From NCBI GenBank assembly GCA_015039315.1, contig WIDE01000012.1, positions 420,227-484,226 on the forward strand: a DNA stretch of 64,000 bases, given 5' to 3'. The notes under the pieces were generated by a model. That model was not told the DNA's origin and searched no databases. It saw nothing but the letters and a program-made list of their open reading frames with translations. Positions within the stretch are counted from its first letter, which is position 1, and each line of letters begins with the position of its first letter. A program made the position numbers and the translations under genes. This stretch comes from Clavulina sp. PMI_390. Taxonomy: Eukaryota > Basidiomycota > Agaricomycetes > Cantharellales > Hydnaceae. Positions 51,401 through 61,790 of this stretch are shown piece by piece.

Positions 51401-54400
51401 ATCTCAGCTCACACTCGATCAATGCAATGGAGGCCAGTTGTCTCATCTGAAGCCGAACACAGACTGCGCTGGACTGATGAGTGAGTATAAAGCAGCATGC
51501 TGGATGTTGAACTGATTGACTTACCTAACATCTACGTTGAGACCGCGCCATCAGTCCAGCTCTCAGTTATCTCAGCTCACACTCGATCAATGCAATGGAG
51601 GCCAGTTGTCTCATCTGAAGCCGAACACAGACTGCGCTGGACTGATGAGTGAGTATAAAGCAGCATGCTGGATGTTGAACTGATTGACTTACCTAACATC
51701 TACGTTGAGACCGCGCCATCAGTCCAGCTCTCAGTTATCTCAGCTCACACTCGATCAATGCAATGGAGGCCAGTTGTCTCATCTGAAGCCGAACACAGAC
51801 TGCGCTGGACTGATGAGTGAGTATAAAGCAGCATGCTGGATGTTGAACTGATTGACTTACCTAACATCTACGTTGAGACCGCGCCATCAGTCCAGCTCTC
51901 AGTTATCTCAGCTCACACTCGATCAATGCAATGGAGGCCAGTTGTCTCATCTGAAGCCGAACACAGACTGCGCTGGACTGATGAGTGAGTATAAAGCAGC
52001 ATGCTGGATGTTGAACTGATTGACTTACCTAACATCTACGTTGAGACCGCGCCATCAGTCCAGCTCTCAGTTATCTCAGCTCACACTCGATCAATGCAAT
52101 GGAGGCCAGTTGTCTCATCTGAAGCCGAACACAGACTGCGCTGGACTGATGAGTGAGTATAAAGCAGCATGCTGGATGTTGAACTGATTGACTTACCTAA
52201 CATCTACGTTGAGACCGCGCCATCAGTCCAGCTCTCAGTTATCTCAGCTCACACTCGATCAATGCAATGGAGGCCAGTTGTCTCATCTGAAGCCGAACAC
52301 AGACTGCGCTGGACTGATGAGTGAGTATAAAGCAGCATGCTGGATGTTGAACTGATTGACTTACCTAACATCTACGTTGAGACCGCGCCATCAGTCCAGC
52401 TCTCAGTTATCTCAGCTCACACTCGATCAATGCAATGGAGGCCAGTTGTCTCATCTGAAGCCGAACACAGACTGCGCTGGACTGATGAGTGAGTATAAAG
52501 CAGCATGCTGGATGTTGAACTGATTGACTTACCTAACATCTACGTTGAGACCGCGCCATCAGTCCAGCTCTCAGTTATCTCAGCTCACACTCGATCAATG
52601 CAATGGAGGCCAGTTGTCTCATCTGAAGCCGAACACAGACTGCGCTGGACTGATGAGTGAGTATAAAGCAGCATGCTGGATGTTGAACTGATTGACTTAC
52701 CTAACATCTACGTTGAGACCGCGCCATCAGTCCAGCTCTCAGTTATCTCAGCTCACACTCGATCAATGCAATGGAGGCCAGTTGTCTCATCTGAAGCCGA
52801 ACACAGACTGCGCTGGACTGATGAGTGAGTATAAAGCAGCATGCTGGATGTTGAACTGATTGACTTACCTAACATCTACGTTGAGACCGCGCCATCAGTC
52901 CAGCTCTCAGTTATCTCAGCTCACACTCGATCAATGCAATGGAGGCCAGTTGTCTCATCTGAAGCCGAACACAGACTGCGCTGGACTGATGAGTGAGTAT
53001 AAAGCAGCATGCTGGATGTTGAACTGATTGACTTACCTAACATCTACGTTGAGACCGCGCCATCAGTCCAGCTCTCAGTTATCTCAGCTCACACTCGATC
53101 AATGCAATGGAGGCCAGTTGTCTCATCTGAAGCCGAACACAGACTGCGCTGGACTGATGAGTGAGTATAAAGCAGCATGCTGGATGTTGAACTGATTGAC
53201 TTACCTAACATCTACGTTGAGACCGCGCCATCAGTCCAGCTCTCAGTTATCTCAGCTCACACTCGATCAATGCAATGGAGGCCAGTTGTCTCATCTGAAG
53301 CCGAACACAGACTGCGCTGGACTGATGAGTGAGTATAAAGCAGCATGCTGGATGTTGAACTGATTGACTTACCTAACATCTACGTTGAGACCGCGCCATC
53401 AGTCCAGCTCTCAGTTATCTCAGCTCACACTCGATCAATGCAATGGAGGCCAGTTGTCTCATCTGAAGCCGAACACAGACTGCGCTGGACTGATGAGTGA
53501 GTATAAAGCAGCATGCTGGATGTTGAACTGATTGACTTACCTAACATCTACGTTGAGACCGCGCCATCAGTCCAGCTCTCAGTTATCTCAGCTCACACTC
53601 GATCAATGCAATGGAGGCCAGTTGTCTCATCTGAAGCCGAACACAGACTGCGCTGGACTGATGAGTGAGTATAAAGCAGCATGCTGGATGTTGAACTGAT
53701 TGACTTACCTAACATCTACGTTGAGACCGCGCCATCAGTCCAGCTCTCAGTTATCTCAGCTCACACTCGATCAATGCAATGGAGGCCAGTTGTCTCATCT
53801 GAAGCCGAACACAGACTGCGCTGGACTGATGAGTGAGTATAAAGCAGCATGCTGGATGTTGAACTGATTGACTTACCTAACATCTACGTTGAGACCGCGC
53901 CATCAGTCCAGCTCTCAGTTATCTCAGCTCACACTCGATCAATGCAATGGAGGCCAGTTGTCTCATCTGAAGCCGAACACAGACTGCGCTGGACTGATGA
54001 GTGAGTATAAAGCAGCATGCTGGATGTTGAACTGATTGACTTACCTAACATCTACGTTGAGACCGCGCCATCAGTCCAGCTCTCAGTTATCTCAGCTCAC
54101 ACTCGATCAATGCAATGGAGGCCAGTTGTCTCATCTGAAGCCGAACACAGACTGCGCTGGACTGATGAGTGAGTATAAAGCAGCATGCTGGATGTTGAAC
54201 TGATTGACTTACCTAACATCTACGTTGAGACCGCGCCATCAGTCCAGCTCTCAGTTATCTCAGCTCACACTCGATCAATGCAATGGAGGCCAGTTGTCTC
54301 ATCTGAAGCCGAACACAGACTGCGCTGGACTGATGAGTGAGTATAAAGCAGCATGCTGGATGTTGAACTGATTGACTTACCTAACATCTACGTTGAGACC

Positions 54401-57400
54401 GCGCCATCAGTCCAGCTCTCAGTTATCTCAGCTCACACTCGATCAATGCAATGGAGGCCAGTTGTCTCATCTGAAGCCGAACACAGACTGCGCTGGACTG
54501 ATGAGTGAGTATAAAGCAGCATGCTGGATGTTGAACTGATTGACTTACCTAACATCTACGTTGAGACCGCGCCATCAGTCCAGCTCTCAGTTATCTCAGC
54601 TCACACTCGATCAATGCAATGGAGGCCAGTTGTCTCATCTGAAGCCGAACACAGACTGCGCTGGACTGATGAGTGAGTATAAAGCAGCATGCTGGATGTT
54701 GAACTGATTGACTTACCTAACATCTACGTTGAGACCGCGCCATCAGTCCAGCTCTCAGTTATCTCAGCTCACACTCGATCAATGCAATGGAGGCCAGTTG
54801 TCTCATCTGAAGCCGAACACAGACTGCGCTGGACTGATGAGTGAGTATAAAGCAGCATGCTGGATGTTGAACTGATTGACTTACCTAACATCTACGTTGA
54901 GACCGCGCCATCAGTCCAGCTCTCAGTTATCTCAGCTCACACTCGATCAATGCAATGGAGGCCAGTTGTCTCATCTGAAGCCGAACACAGACTGCGCTGG
55001 ACTGATGAGTGAGTATAAAGCAGCATGCTGGATGTTGAACTGATTGACTTACCTAACATCTACGTTGAGACCGCGCCATCAGTCCAGCTCTCAGTTATCT
55101 CAGCTCACACTCGATCAATGCAATGGAGGCCAGTTGTCTCATCTGAAGCCGAACACAGACTGCGCTGGACTGATGAGTGAGTATAAAGCAGCATGCTGGA
55201 TGTTGAACTGATTGACTTACCTAACATCTACGTTGAGACCGCGCCATCAGTCCAGCTCTCAGTTATCTCAGCTCACACTCGATCAATGCAATGGAGGCCA
55301 GTTGTCTCATCTGAAGCCGAACACAGACTGCGCTGGACTGATGAGTGAGTATAAAGCAGCATGCTGGATGTTGAACTGATTGACTTACCTAACATCTACG
55401 TTGAGACCGCGCCATCAGTCCAGCTCTCAGTTATCTCAGCTCACACTCGATCAATGCAATGGAGGCCAGTTGTCTCATCTGAAGCCGAACACAGACTGCG
55501 CTGGACTGATGAGTGAGTATAAAGCAGCATGCTGGATGTTGAACTGATTGACTTACCTAACATCTACGTTGAGACCGCGCCATCAGTCCAGCTCTCAGTT
55601 ATCTCAGCTCACACTCGATCAATGCAATGGAGGCCAGTTGTCTCATCTGAAGCCGAACACAGACTGCGCTGGACTGATGAGTGAGTATAAAGCAGCATGC
55701 TGGATGTTGAACTGATTGACTTACCTAACATCTACGTTGAGACCGCGCCATCAGTCCAGCTCTCAGTTATCTCAGCTCACACTCGATCAATGCAATGGAG
55801 GCCAGTTGTCTCATCTGAAGCCGAACACAGACTGCGCTGGACTGATGAGTGAGTATAAAGCAGCATGCTGGATGTTGAACTGATTGACTTACCTAACATC
55901 TACGTTGAGACCGCGCCATCAGTCCAGCTCTCAGTTATCTCAGCTCACACTCGATCAATGCAATGGAGGCCAGTTGTCTCATCTGAAGCCGAACACAGAC
56001 TGCGCTGGACTGATGAGTGAGTATAAAGCAGCATGCTGGATGTTGAACTGATTGACTTACCTAACATCTACGTTGAGACCGCGCCATCAGTCCAGCTCTC
56101 AGTTATCTCAGCTCACACTCGATCAATGCAATGGAGGCCAGTTGTCTCATCTGAAGCCGAACACAGACTGCGCTGGACTGATGAGTGAGTATAAAGCAGC
56201 ATGCTGGATGTTGAACTGATTGACTTACCTAACATCTACGTTGAGACCGCGCCATCAGTCCAGCTCTCAGTTATCTCAGCTCACACTCGATCAATGCAAT
56301 GGAGGCCAGTTGTCTCATCTGAAGCCGAACACAGACTGCGCTGGACTGATGAGTGAGTATAAAGCAGCATGCTGGATGTTGAACTGATTGACTTACCTAA
56401 CATCTACGTTGAGACCGCGCCATCAGTCCAGCTCTCAGTTATCTCAGCTCACACTCGATCAATGCAATGGAGGCCAGTTGTCTCATCTGAAGCCGAACAC
56501 AGACTGCGCTGGACTGATGAGTGAGTATAAAGCAGCATGCTGGATGTTGAACTGATTGACTTACCTAACATCTACGTTGAGACCGCGCCATCAGTCCAGC
56601 TCTCAGTTATCTCAGCTCACACTCGATCAATGCAATGGAGGCCAGTTGTCTCATCTGAAGCCGAACACAGACTGCGCTGGACTGATGAGTGAGTATAAAG
56701 CAGCATGCTGGATGTTGAACTGATTGACTTACCTAACATCTACGTTGAGACCGCGCCATCAGTCCAGCTCTCAGTTATCTCAGCTCACACTCGATCAATG
56801 CAATGGAGGCCAGTTGTCTCATCTGAAGCCGAACACAGACTGCGCTGGACTGATGAGTGAGTATAAAGCAGCATGCTGGATGTTGAACTGATTGACTTAC
56901 CTAACATCTACGTTGAGACCGCGCCATCAGTCCAGCTCTCAGTTATCTCAGCTCACACTCGATCAATGCAATGGAGGCCAGTTGTCTCATCTGAAGCCGA
57001 ACACAGACTGCGCTGGACTGATGAGTGAGTATAAAGCAGCATGCTGGATGTTGAACTGATTGACTTACCTAACATCTACGTTGAGACCGCGCCATCAGTC
57101 CAGCTCTCAGTTATCTCAGCTCACACTCGATCAATGCAATGGAGGCCAGTTGTCTCATCTGAAGCCGAACACAGACTGCGCTGGACTGATGAGTGAGTAT
57201 AAAGCAGCATGCTGGATGTTGAACTGATTGACTTACCTAACATCTACGTTGAGACCGCGCCATCAGTCCAGCTCTCAGTTATCTCAGCTCACACTCGATC
57301 AATGCAATGGAGGCCAGTTGTCTCATCTGAAGCCGAACACAGACTGCGCTGGACTGATGAGTGAGTATAAAGCAGCATGCTGGATGTTGAACTGATTGAC

Positions 57401-57857
57401 TTACCTAACATCTACGTTGAGACCGCGCCATCAGTCCAGCTCTCAGTTATCTCAGCTCACACTCGATCAATGCAATGGAGGCCAGTTGTCTCATCTGAAG
57501 CCGAACACAGACTGCGCTGGACTGATGAGTGAGTATAAAGCAGCATGCTGGATGTTGAACTGATTGACTTACCTAACATCTACGTTGAGACCGCGCCATC
57601 AGTCCAGCTCTCAGTTATCTCAGCTCACACTCGATCAATGCAATGGAGGCCAGTTGTCTCATCTGAAGCCGAACACAGACTGCGCTGGACTGATGAGTGA
57701 GTATAAAGCAGCATGCTGGATGTTGAACTGATTGACTTACCTAACATCTACGTTGAGACCGCGCCATCAGTCCAGCTCTCAGTTATCTCAGCTCACACTC
57801 GATCAATGCAATGGAGGCCAGTTGTCTCATCTGAAGCCGAACACAGACTGCGCTGGA
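42483..57857 (+). repeat. 168-bp tandem satellite array, 91 periods (15.4 kb)
   Basis: The same sequence recurs every 168 bp: the string ATCTGAAGCCGAACAC occurs at 42541, 42709, 42877 and so on to 57661 and 57829. Reading through, internal units look identical; only the first partial unit differs (TCTAGCTCTCAATT against TCCAGCTCTCAGTT). The structure is A-(B-A)x91: A (about 85-89 bp, ending GCTGGA) begins and ends the array, and B (about 79-83 bp) starts CTGATGAGTGAGTATAAAG. Each unit has a GTGAGTAT donor-like site, a CCTAACATC branch-like site, a following CAG, and TATAAA (42582-42587 in the first unit). It also has an ATG-initiated 51-codon frame ending TGA (42593-42748 in the first). Because 168 = 3 x 56, all units are in the same frame, with TGA and TAA between units. 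The right edge flows into an F-box-like pseudogene. No transposase or terminal inverted repeats are seen. Confidence 0.97.
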
Positions 57858-59238
57858 GACGTGCTTACCAGAGATTCTTCACTATTCCTCCTCCCTGGAG
57901 AAATTTTGTCCTATATCGACCTCCTTGCTATGCTTCCTCTCGATACCTCTATCTGGGGGTCCCCATTCCTGGCTGTTAGCTCTTGGTGGCGTAATTGTGT
58001 GCTTCACATGACGCAAATATGGAGCTGTATTGAAATCACTGGGGCTCCCCAAGAGGGAGAACGCCTCGAGTGCTGGATTCGCCGCTCTGGGGACACTTGC
58101 CCCATATATCTAACTGTGAGGAATGTCAAAGCCTTCCAGGCATTGGAATCTGTCTGGCCCAACGAGATGCCCTCGTTCGCAAGCCGTATTCGTCATTTAA
58201 TCCTTCGTCCCAAATCCTTCACGAGCCCACACCCTTTTCCACTACAATTGGATATTCCAAATCTTCACGAACTAGATGCCGAATTTTGGCACGACCCAGA
58301 TACTGATACCCAGGGCATTACATTATTCAAACCTGAGTCCCCTGTGCGCCTTAGAATTGTCCAATTACACAACTATTGTGTATCTCTGGGGGCTGTCGAT
58401 GTGACAGAGTGGGATGTATCCTCCTTGATTTCGCTTACAGTAGCGGAAGAAATTTCCCCAGGTGGTATTATTGATCTTTTGTCGCGCGCATCTCATCTAC
58501 GCCAATTCAACTGGAGTTGATGTTATATCCCCCTCAAAGATATGATACTCGCACAAGGTGAGAACAAAAGGTCTTACCTTGAGGTACCAGCTTTGGAGCG
58601 CCTAAAACTGCACGGGGACGACGGTTTACTGCAGAGTATAAGCGGGGCCTAGATCTTTCGGTTCTCTTCCCTGAAAAACTCTTCTTGATTGGGCAATGGA
58701 ATGCGGCGGAGCTCCACGCTCTGATTACATTGGCTTCCAATTGCGATAATCTAACGCATCTTGCGATTTATAATAAAGAGGACGATCTGTCAAAGGAAGG
58801 TGTGGCCGCTCTCGTCCGACCACTCCCAAATCTTGAATATCTCGATCCGAGATGGCAAGATAGTAATATTGATGGAATTCTCGCACGATATGGTGGCATC
58901 GAATCCACCTCGACCCCCAGCGTACAAGAACGCAGGTCGTTCGTCACCCCAAGTAGCCGATTATGCTTGCCTATTGGCGACCAATTTTGGCGTCACCACT
59001 TGACCCGGGAGCGGCTCTCTGTTTGCTTGACAGGCTTTTTCAACCTTGCCGAGGCCCAAGATCAATTTGAAGCTCGTTCTTTCGAGGGATCTGTTATTTC
59101 ACATCAAGAAAATCCTCGCCCAAACGGTCGGCCGTCGTGGTTGATTTGGATGCTGATACAATGATATCAATGATGGGGGAGAGGTGGTTCAAAAGCGGGG
59201 GAGTGTGCGTAGAATCATTGAGGTTCCTCGACGATTAG
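57858..59238 (+). pseudogene. Decayed F-box-like/LRR-like gene at the satellite edge
   Basis: From the array edge the frame runs FLLPGEILSYIDLLAMLPLD, IWGSPFLAVSSWWRNC and ECWIRRSGDTCPIYLTVRNV, clearly paralogous to the two intact genes downstream. Breaks: an in-frame TGA at 58518-58520, where the paralogs have Leu after NW, with residue-for-residue alignment resuming after it; a frame change and TAG around 58635-58660; and a one-base length difference near 59115 that shifts the final VVVDLDADTM segment. The homologous end is TAG at 59236-59238. No ATG leads into the F-box frame: upstream it reads back into the satellite A segment, where the only nearby ATGs are in other frames. So the 5' end is altered too. 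Very unlikely to make a full-length protein. Confidence 0.88.
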
Positions 59239-59848
59239 CACTCTCTAAAGAGTTGATCAAGGCTTAAATCATGCGGAAACTTTTGAGAGGATGTTGATAT
59301 GTATCGATTTTCTCTCGCGGCACTGCCAGTGTTAGAGGGCAGAGGCCGTTTTCCGTTGAATTTTAGTGATGGCTTATCTATCACATTGCTGAATATATTC
59401 TTCAGTCTGTCCATTTCCTTAGACGTGTCCATCCCATAGCCTATATATGTTGAGAGGTCGACAGCCATCCACCGACCGTCTTTGGCTTTGTTTGGCTCGA
59501 TGAAGCCACCCAAATCATTGGCTGATCAAGAGCGGTTTGGTACGTAGACGATCAAGCATGTAAATTTTAGATTGAAGTCATCTCATGTGGGTCTCCAGCC
59601 CCTCCAGAATCATAAGCCCCCAACTGCTTGGCTTCTCATGGAGAGCCCAACTGACACATGGAGCAGTGTTCAACAACCTGCGGATCGGGATACAAGTGTA
59701 CTGCCAACAGTATCAGGTGGTCCTAGCGCAGAGTAAGCTTTTCAACTACCTTTTAGTTACCATCCAGACTTACGGACTCTAATACTCCCCACTCACGCTG
59801 GATAACCACTGTGATCTGCCTTGCCGTGAACTATCTCACTAATTCGAT
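59239..59848. other. Spacer and promoter of F-box-like gene 3
   Basis: The 3' part of the pseudogene spacer (CTTTGGCTTTGTTT ... GCGGTTTGGTACG, about 59480-59545) has a counterpart after F-box-like gene 3 (about 61500-61567). The part before ATG 59849 (TCAGGTGGTCC ... GAGTAAGCTTTTC, 59715-59745) has a counterpart before gene 4 (about 61699-61731). The duplicated unit therefore includes flanking DNA. No other gene seen. Confidence 0.6.
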
Positions 59849-61243
59849 ATGAGCAGCAACAAATGCGGAGATATCAAGCATTCTCGACTAGCCTTTCTCC
59901 CTACAGAGATCTTGTCTTACATCACCCTTCTTGCTCTACTTCCTCTCGATACCTGTATTTGGGGGTCTCCCGTGCTCGCTGTCAGCTCGTGGTGGCGTGA
60001 TTGTGCCCTTCATACAGCTCAGATATGGAGCTGCATTGAAATCAGTGAAGACTCTCCGGGATCGGAGCGTCTCGAGTGCTGGTTCCGCCGTTCTGGGGAT
60101 ACCTGTCCTCTCTACCTGACTGTAAGAGATATAAACGCCTTCCATGCACTGGAGACTTCCTGGCCGGGCGATATCTCTGCATTTTCGAGCCGTATCCATT
60201 CTTTGACACTTATACACGACTCTTTCAATGGTCCAGACCCCTTTCCAATCCAACTGGACACGCCCAACCTCCATGAACTAGACGCCCAATTTTGGTACCA
60301 CGCAAACAAAGGTCGCCCCTTGACGTTATTTAAACCTGGTTCGTCCGTTCACCTCAAAAGGCTCAGACTATACAACCGTTATGTCTACTATGGGGTTATC
60401 GACGTGTCAACGTTGAATATCACTTCTCTGACTTCGCTCGTACTCTCCGAGGAAATCTCACACGCTGAGATCCTCAACCTCTTGCCACACGCTCCTCATC
60501 TAATTCGTTTCGACTGGAATTTGTCAGAATTCTCCCCTGAAGATGCGTCACGAGCGCGAGCTAGTAACGGAAAATCTCGTCTTGCACTACCAGCCGTGGA
60601 GCACCTGGCACTTCGGGGGGAAAATGGCGTACTTCTCAGTTTCCTTCAGATGATTCAGGTCCCTTCCCTCCAAAAGCTCTCCATGGAGGGGCGTTGGGAT
60701 GTGGCTGAGCTTCATGTGCTGCTCTTGTTTGCTTCAGACTGCCGCAATATAACCCATCTTAAGATTCACAACGACGAGGAGTATCAACCCTCGGCGTCTG
60801 ATGTAGCTTCCTTGATTCGAGCTCTCCCAAAACTCGAATATCTCGATCCGAAATGGCAAGACACCAATATAGATGGGGTGCTGGCGCGACGCCATGGATA
60901 TGGGCCATCCTTCGATTCAATAATGCCAGAATCCACGTCGCCTACTGTTCTGGGTGGAAATATACTGTTCTTGCCGCTTGGACATTCACTCGGCCATAGT
61001 TTCTTGAGTCGAGAACGGCTTTCCGCCTGTCTGGCGAGCCTTTTCGACTCTACTGATACGCATGACACGGCTCTCTATGGGTTAGCTGAGTCTCTCGATG
61101 TAGGAGGACTACTTGCGAGAAAGTTAGTTGTCATCGTCGATGTGAATACCCATACAATGGTATCAATGATGGGAGAAAGTTGGCTCAGTGGTGGTAGGGT
61201 ACTATGTGTAGAGCCACTGGAGTTTCCAGATGCTTGGGCTTGA
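59849..61243 (+). CDS. F-box-like/LRR-like protein 3
   Basis: A single intronless frame of 464 residues from ATG 59849 to TGA. An F-box-like motif lies at about residues 14-60 (AFLPTEILSYITLLALLPLD, IWGSPVLAVSSWWRDC). It is followed by ECWFRRSGDTCPLYLTVRDI, leucine-rich repeat-like stretches (for example LPKLEYLDPKWQDTNIDG), and a closing VVIVDVNTHTMVSMMGESW. A probable SCF-type adaptor with unknown target. It is the closest intact relative of the pseudogene and of protein 4, with which it shares flanking sequence. Confidence 0.86.
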   Translation: MSSNKCGDIKHSRLAFLPTEILSYITLLALLPLDTCIWGSPVLAVSSWWRDCALHTAQIWSCIEISEDSPGSERLECWFRRSGDTCPLYLTVRDINAFHALETSWPGDISAFSSRIHSLTLIHDSFNGPDPFPIQLDTPNLHELDAQFWYHANKGRPLTLFKPGSSVHLKRLRLYNRYVYYGVIDVSTLNITSLTSLVLSEEISHAEILNLLPHAPHLIRFDWNLSEFSPEDASRARASNGKSRLALPAVEHLALRGENGVLLSFLQMIQVPSLQKLSMEGRWDVAELHVLLLFASDCRNITHLKIHNDEEYQPSASDVASLIRALPKLEYLDPKWQDTNIDGVLARRHGYGPSFDSIMPESTSPTVLGGNILFLPLGHSLGHSFLSRERLSACLASLFDSTDTHDTALYGLAESLDVGGLLARKLVVIVDVNTHTMVSMMGESWLSGGRVLCVEPLEFPDAWA

Positions 61244-61790
61244 AAAGCGAAGTAGAAAAGGCCCCGAACCTGCAAGAAGGTTTAGAGAGAGATTTCTAGA
61301 TCTTTTGCTATACCCTTAGGATAGTTTGGCAAATTACTTTTTCGATGTCCCCGCAGGTCAATGTGAGCTTGTCTATCACACCGCTCAGACCTCTCCTTCA
61401 GGGTATCCTCACCGTGTAACTGTGCCGTAAGATCGCCCTTGATTTTGTACCCACTCGCCGTGTAGCATCATATGTTGTGTGCGGTTGAATAAGCCTTGCT
61501 TTGGCTTTGTTTAGGTCCAGCCAAACCAACTTCCAAATTGACTCGTTGACCCCAGCGGTTTGGTACGCCAACAGCTGGGTATATACATCCTAGACTGAAC
61601 TCATTAAGCTCTAAGCTTCAGTGGCGCTCCCTCATGGAGAGCTCACTGCGCTCGCAGAGGGCTGATCAGCGACGCCTTGCTCATGGCGCCAGTGTGTCGT
61701 CAGGTGGTCCCAATACCGAGTAAGCTTTTCGACTAAGTTTCAGGCTACAAAAATACCGATAAACTACTTACGCTGGAGAGCCATAGTGAT
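61244..61790. other. Spacer and promoter of F-box-like gene 4
   Basis: 547 bp without a gene. It shares blocks with the spacer before gene 3, including TCAGGTGGTCC followed by GAGTAAGCTTTTCGACTA at about 61699-61736. These blocks, kept about 60-130 bp upstream of both start codons, are candidate promoter elements. Confidence 0.55.

Noticed and set aside
42483..57857. CRISPR-like array
   Set aside because: There are no variable spacers: the whole 168-bp unit repeats without change, and the genome is eukaryotic.
42483..57857. Giant repetitive protein gene (in-frame 56-codon repeat)
   Set aside because: The period is a multiple of three, but the frame that is open through most of the unit meets TGA and TAA in each one, so no long unspliced protein is possible.
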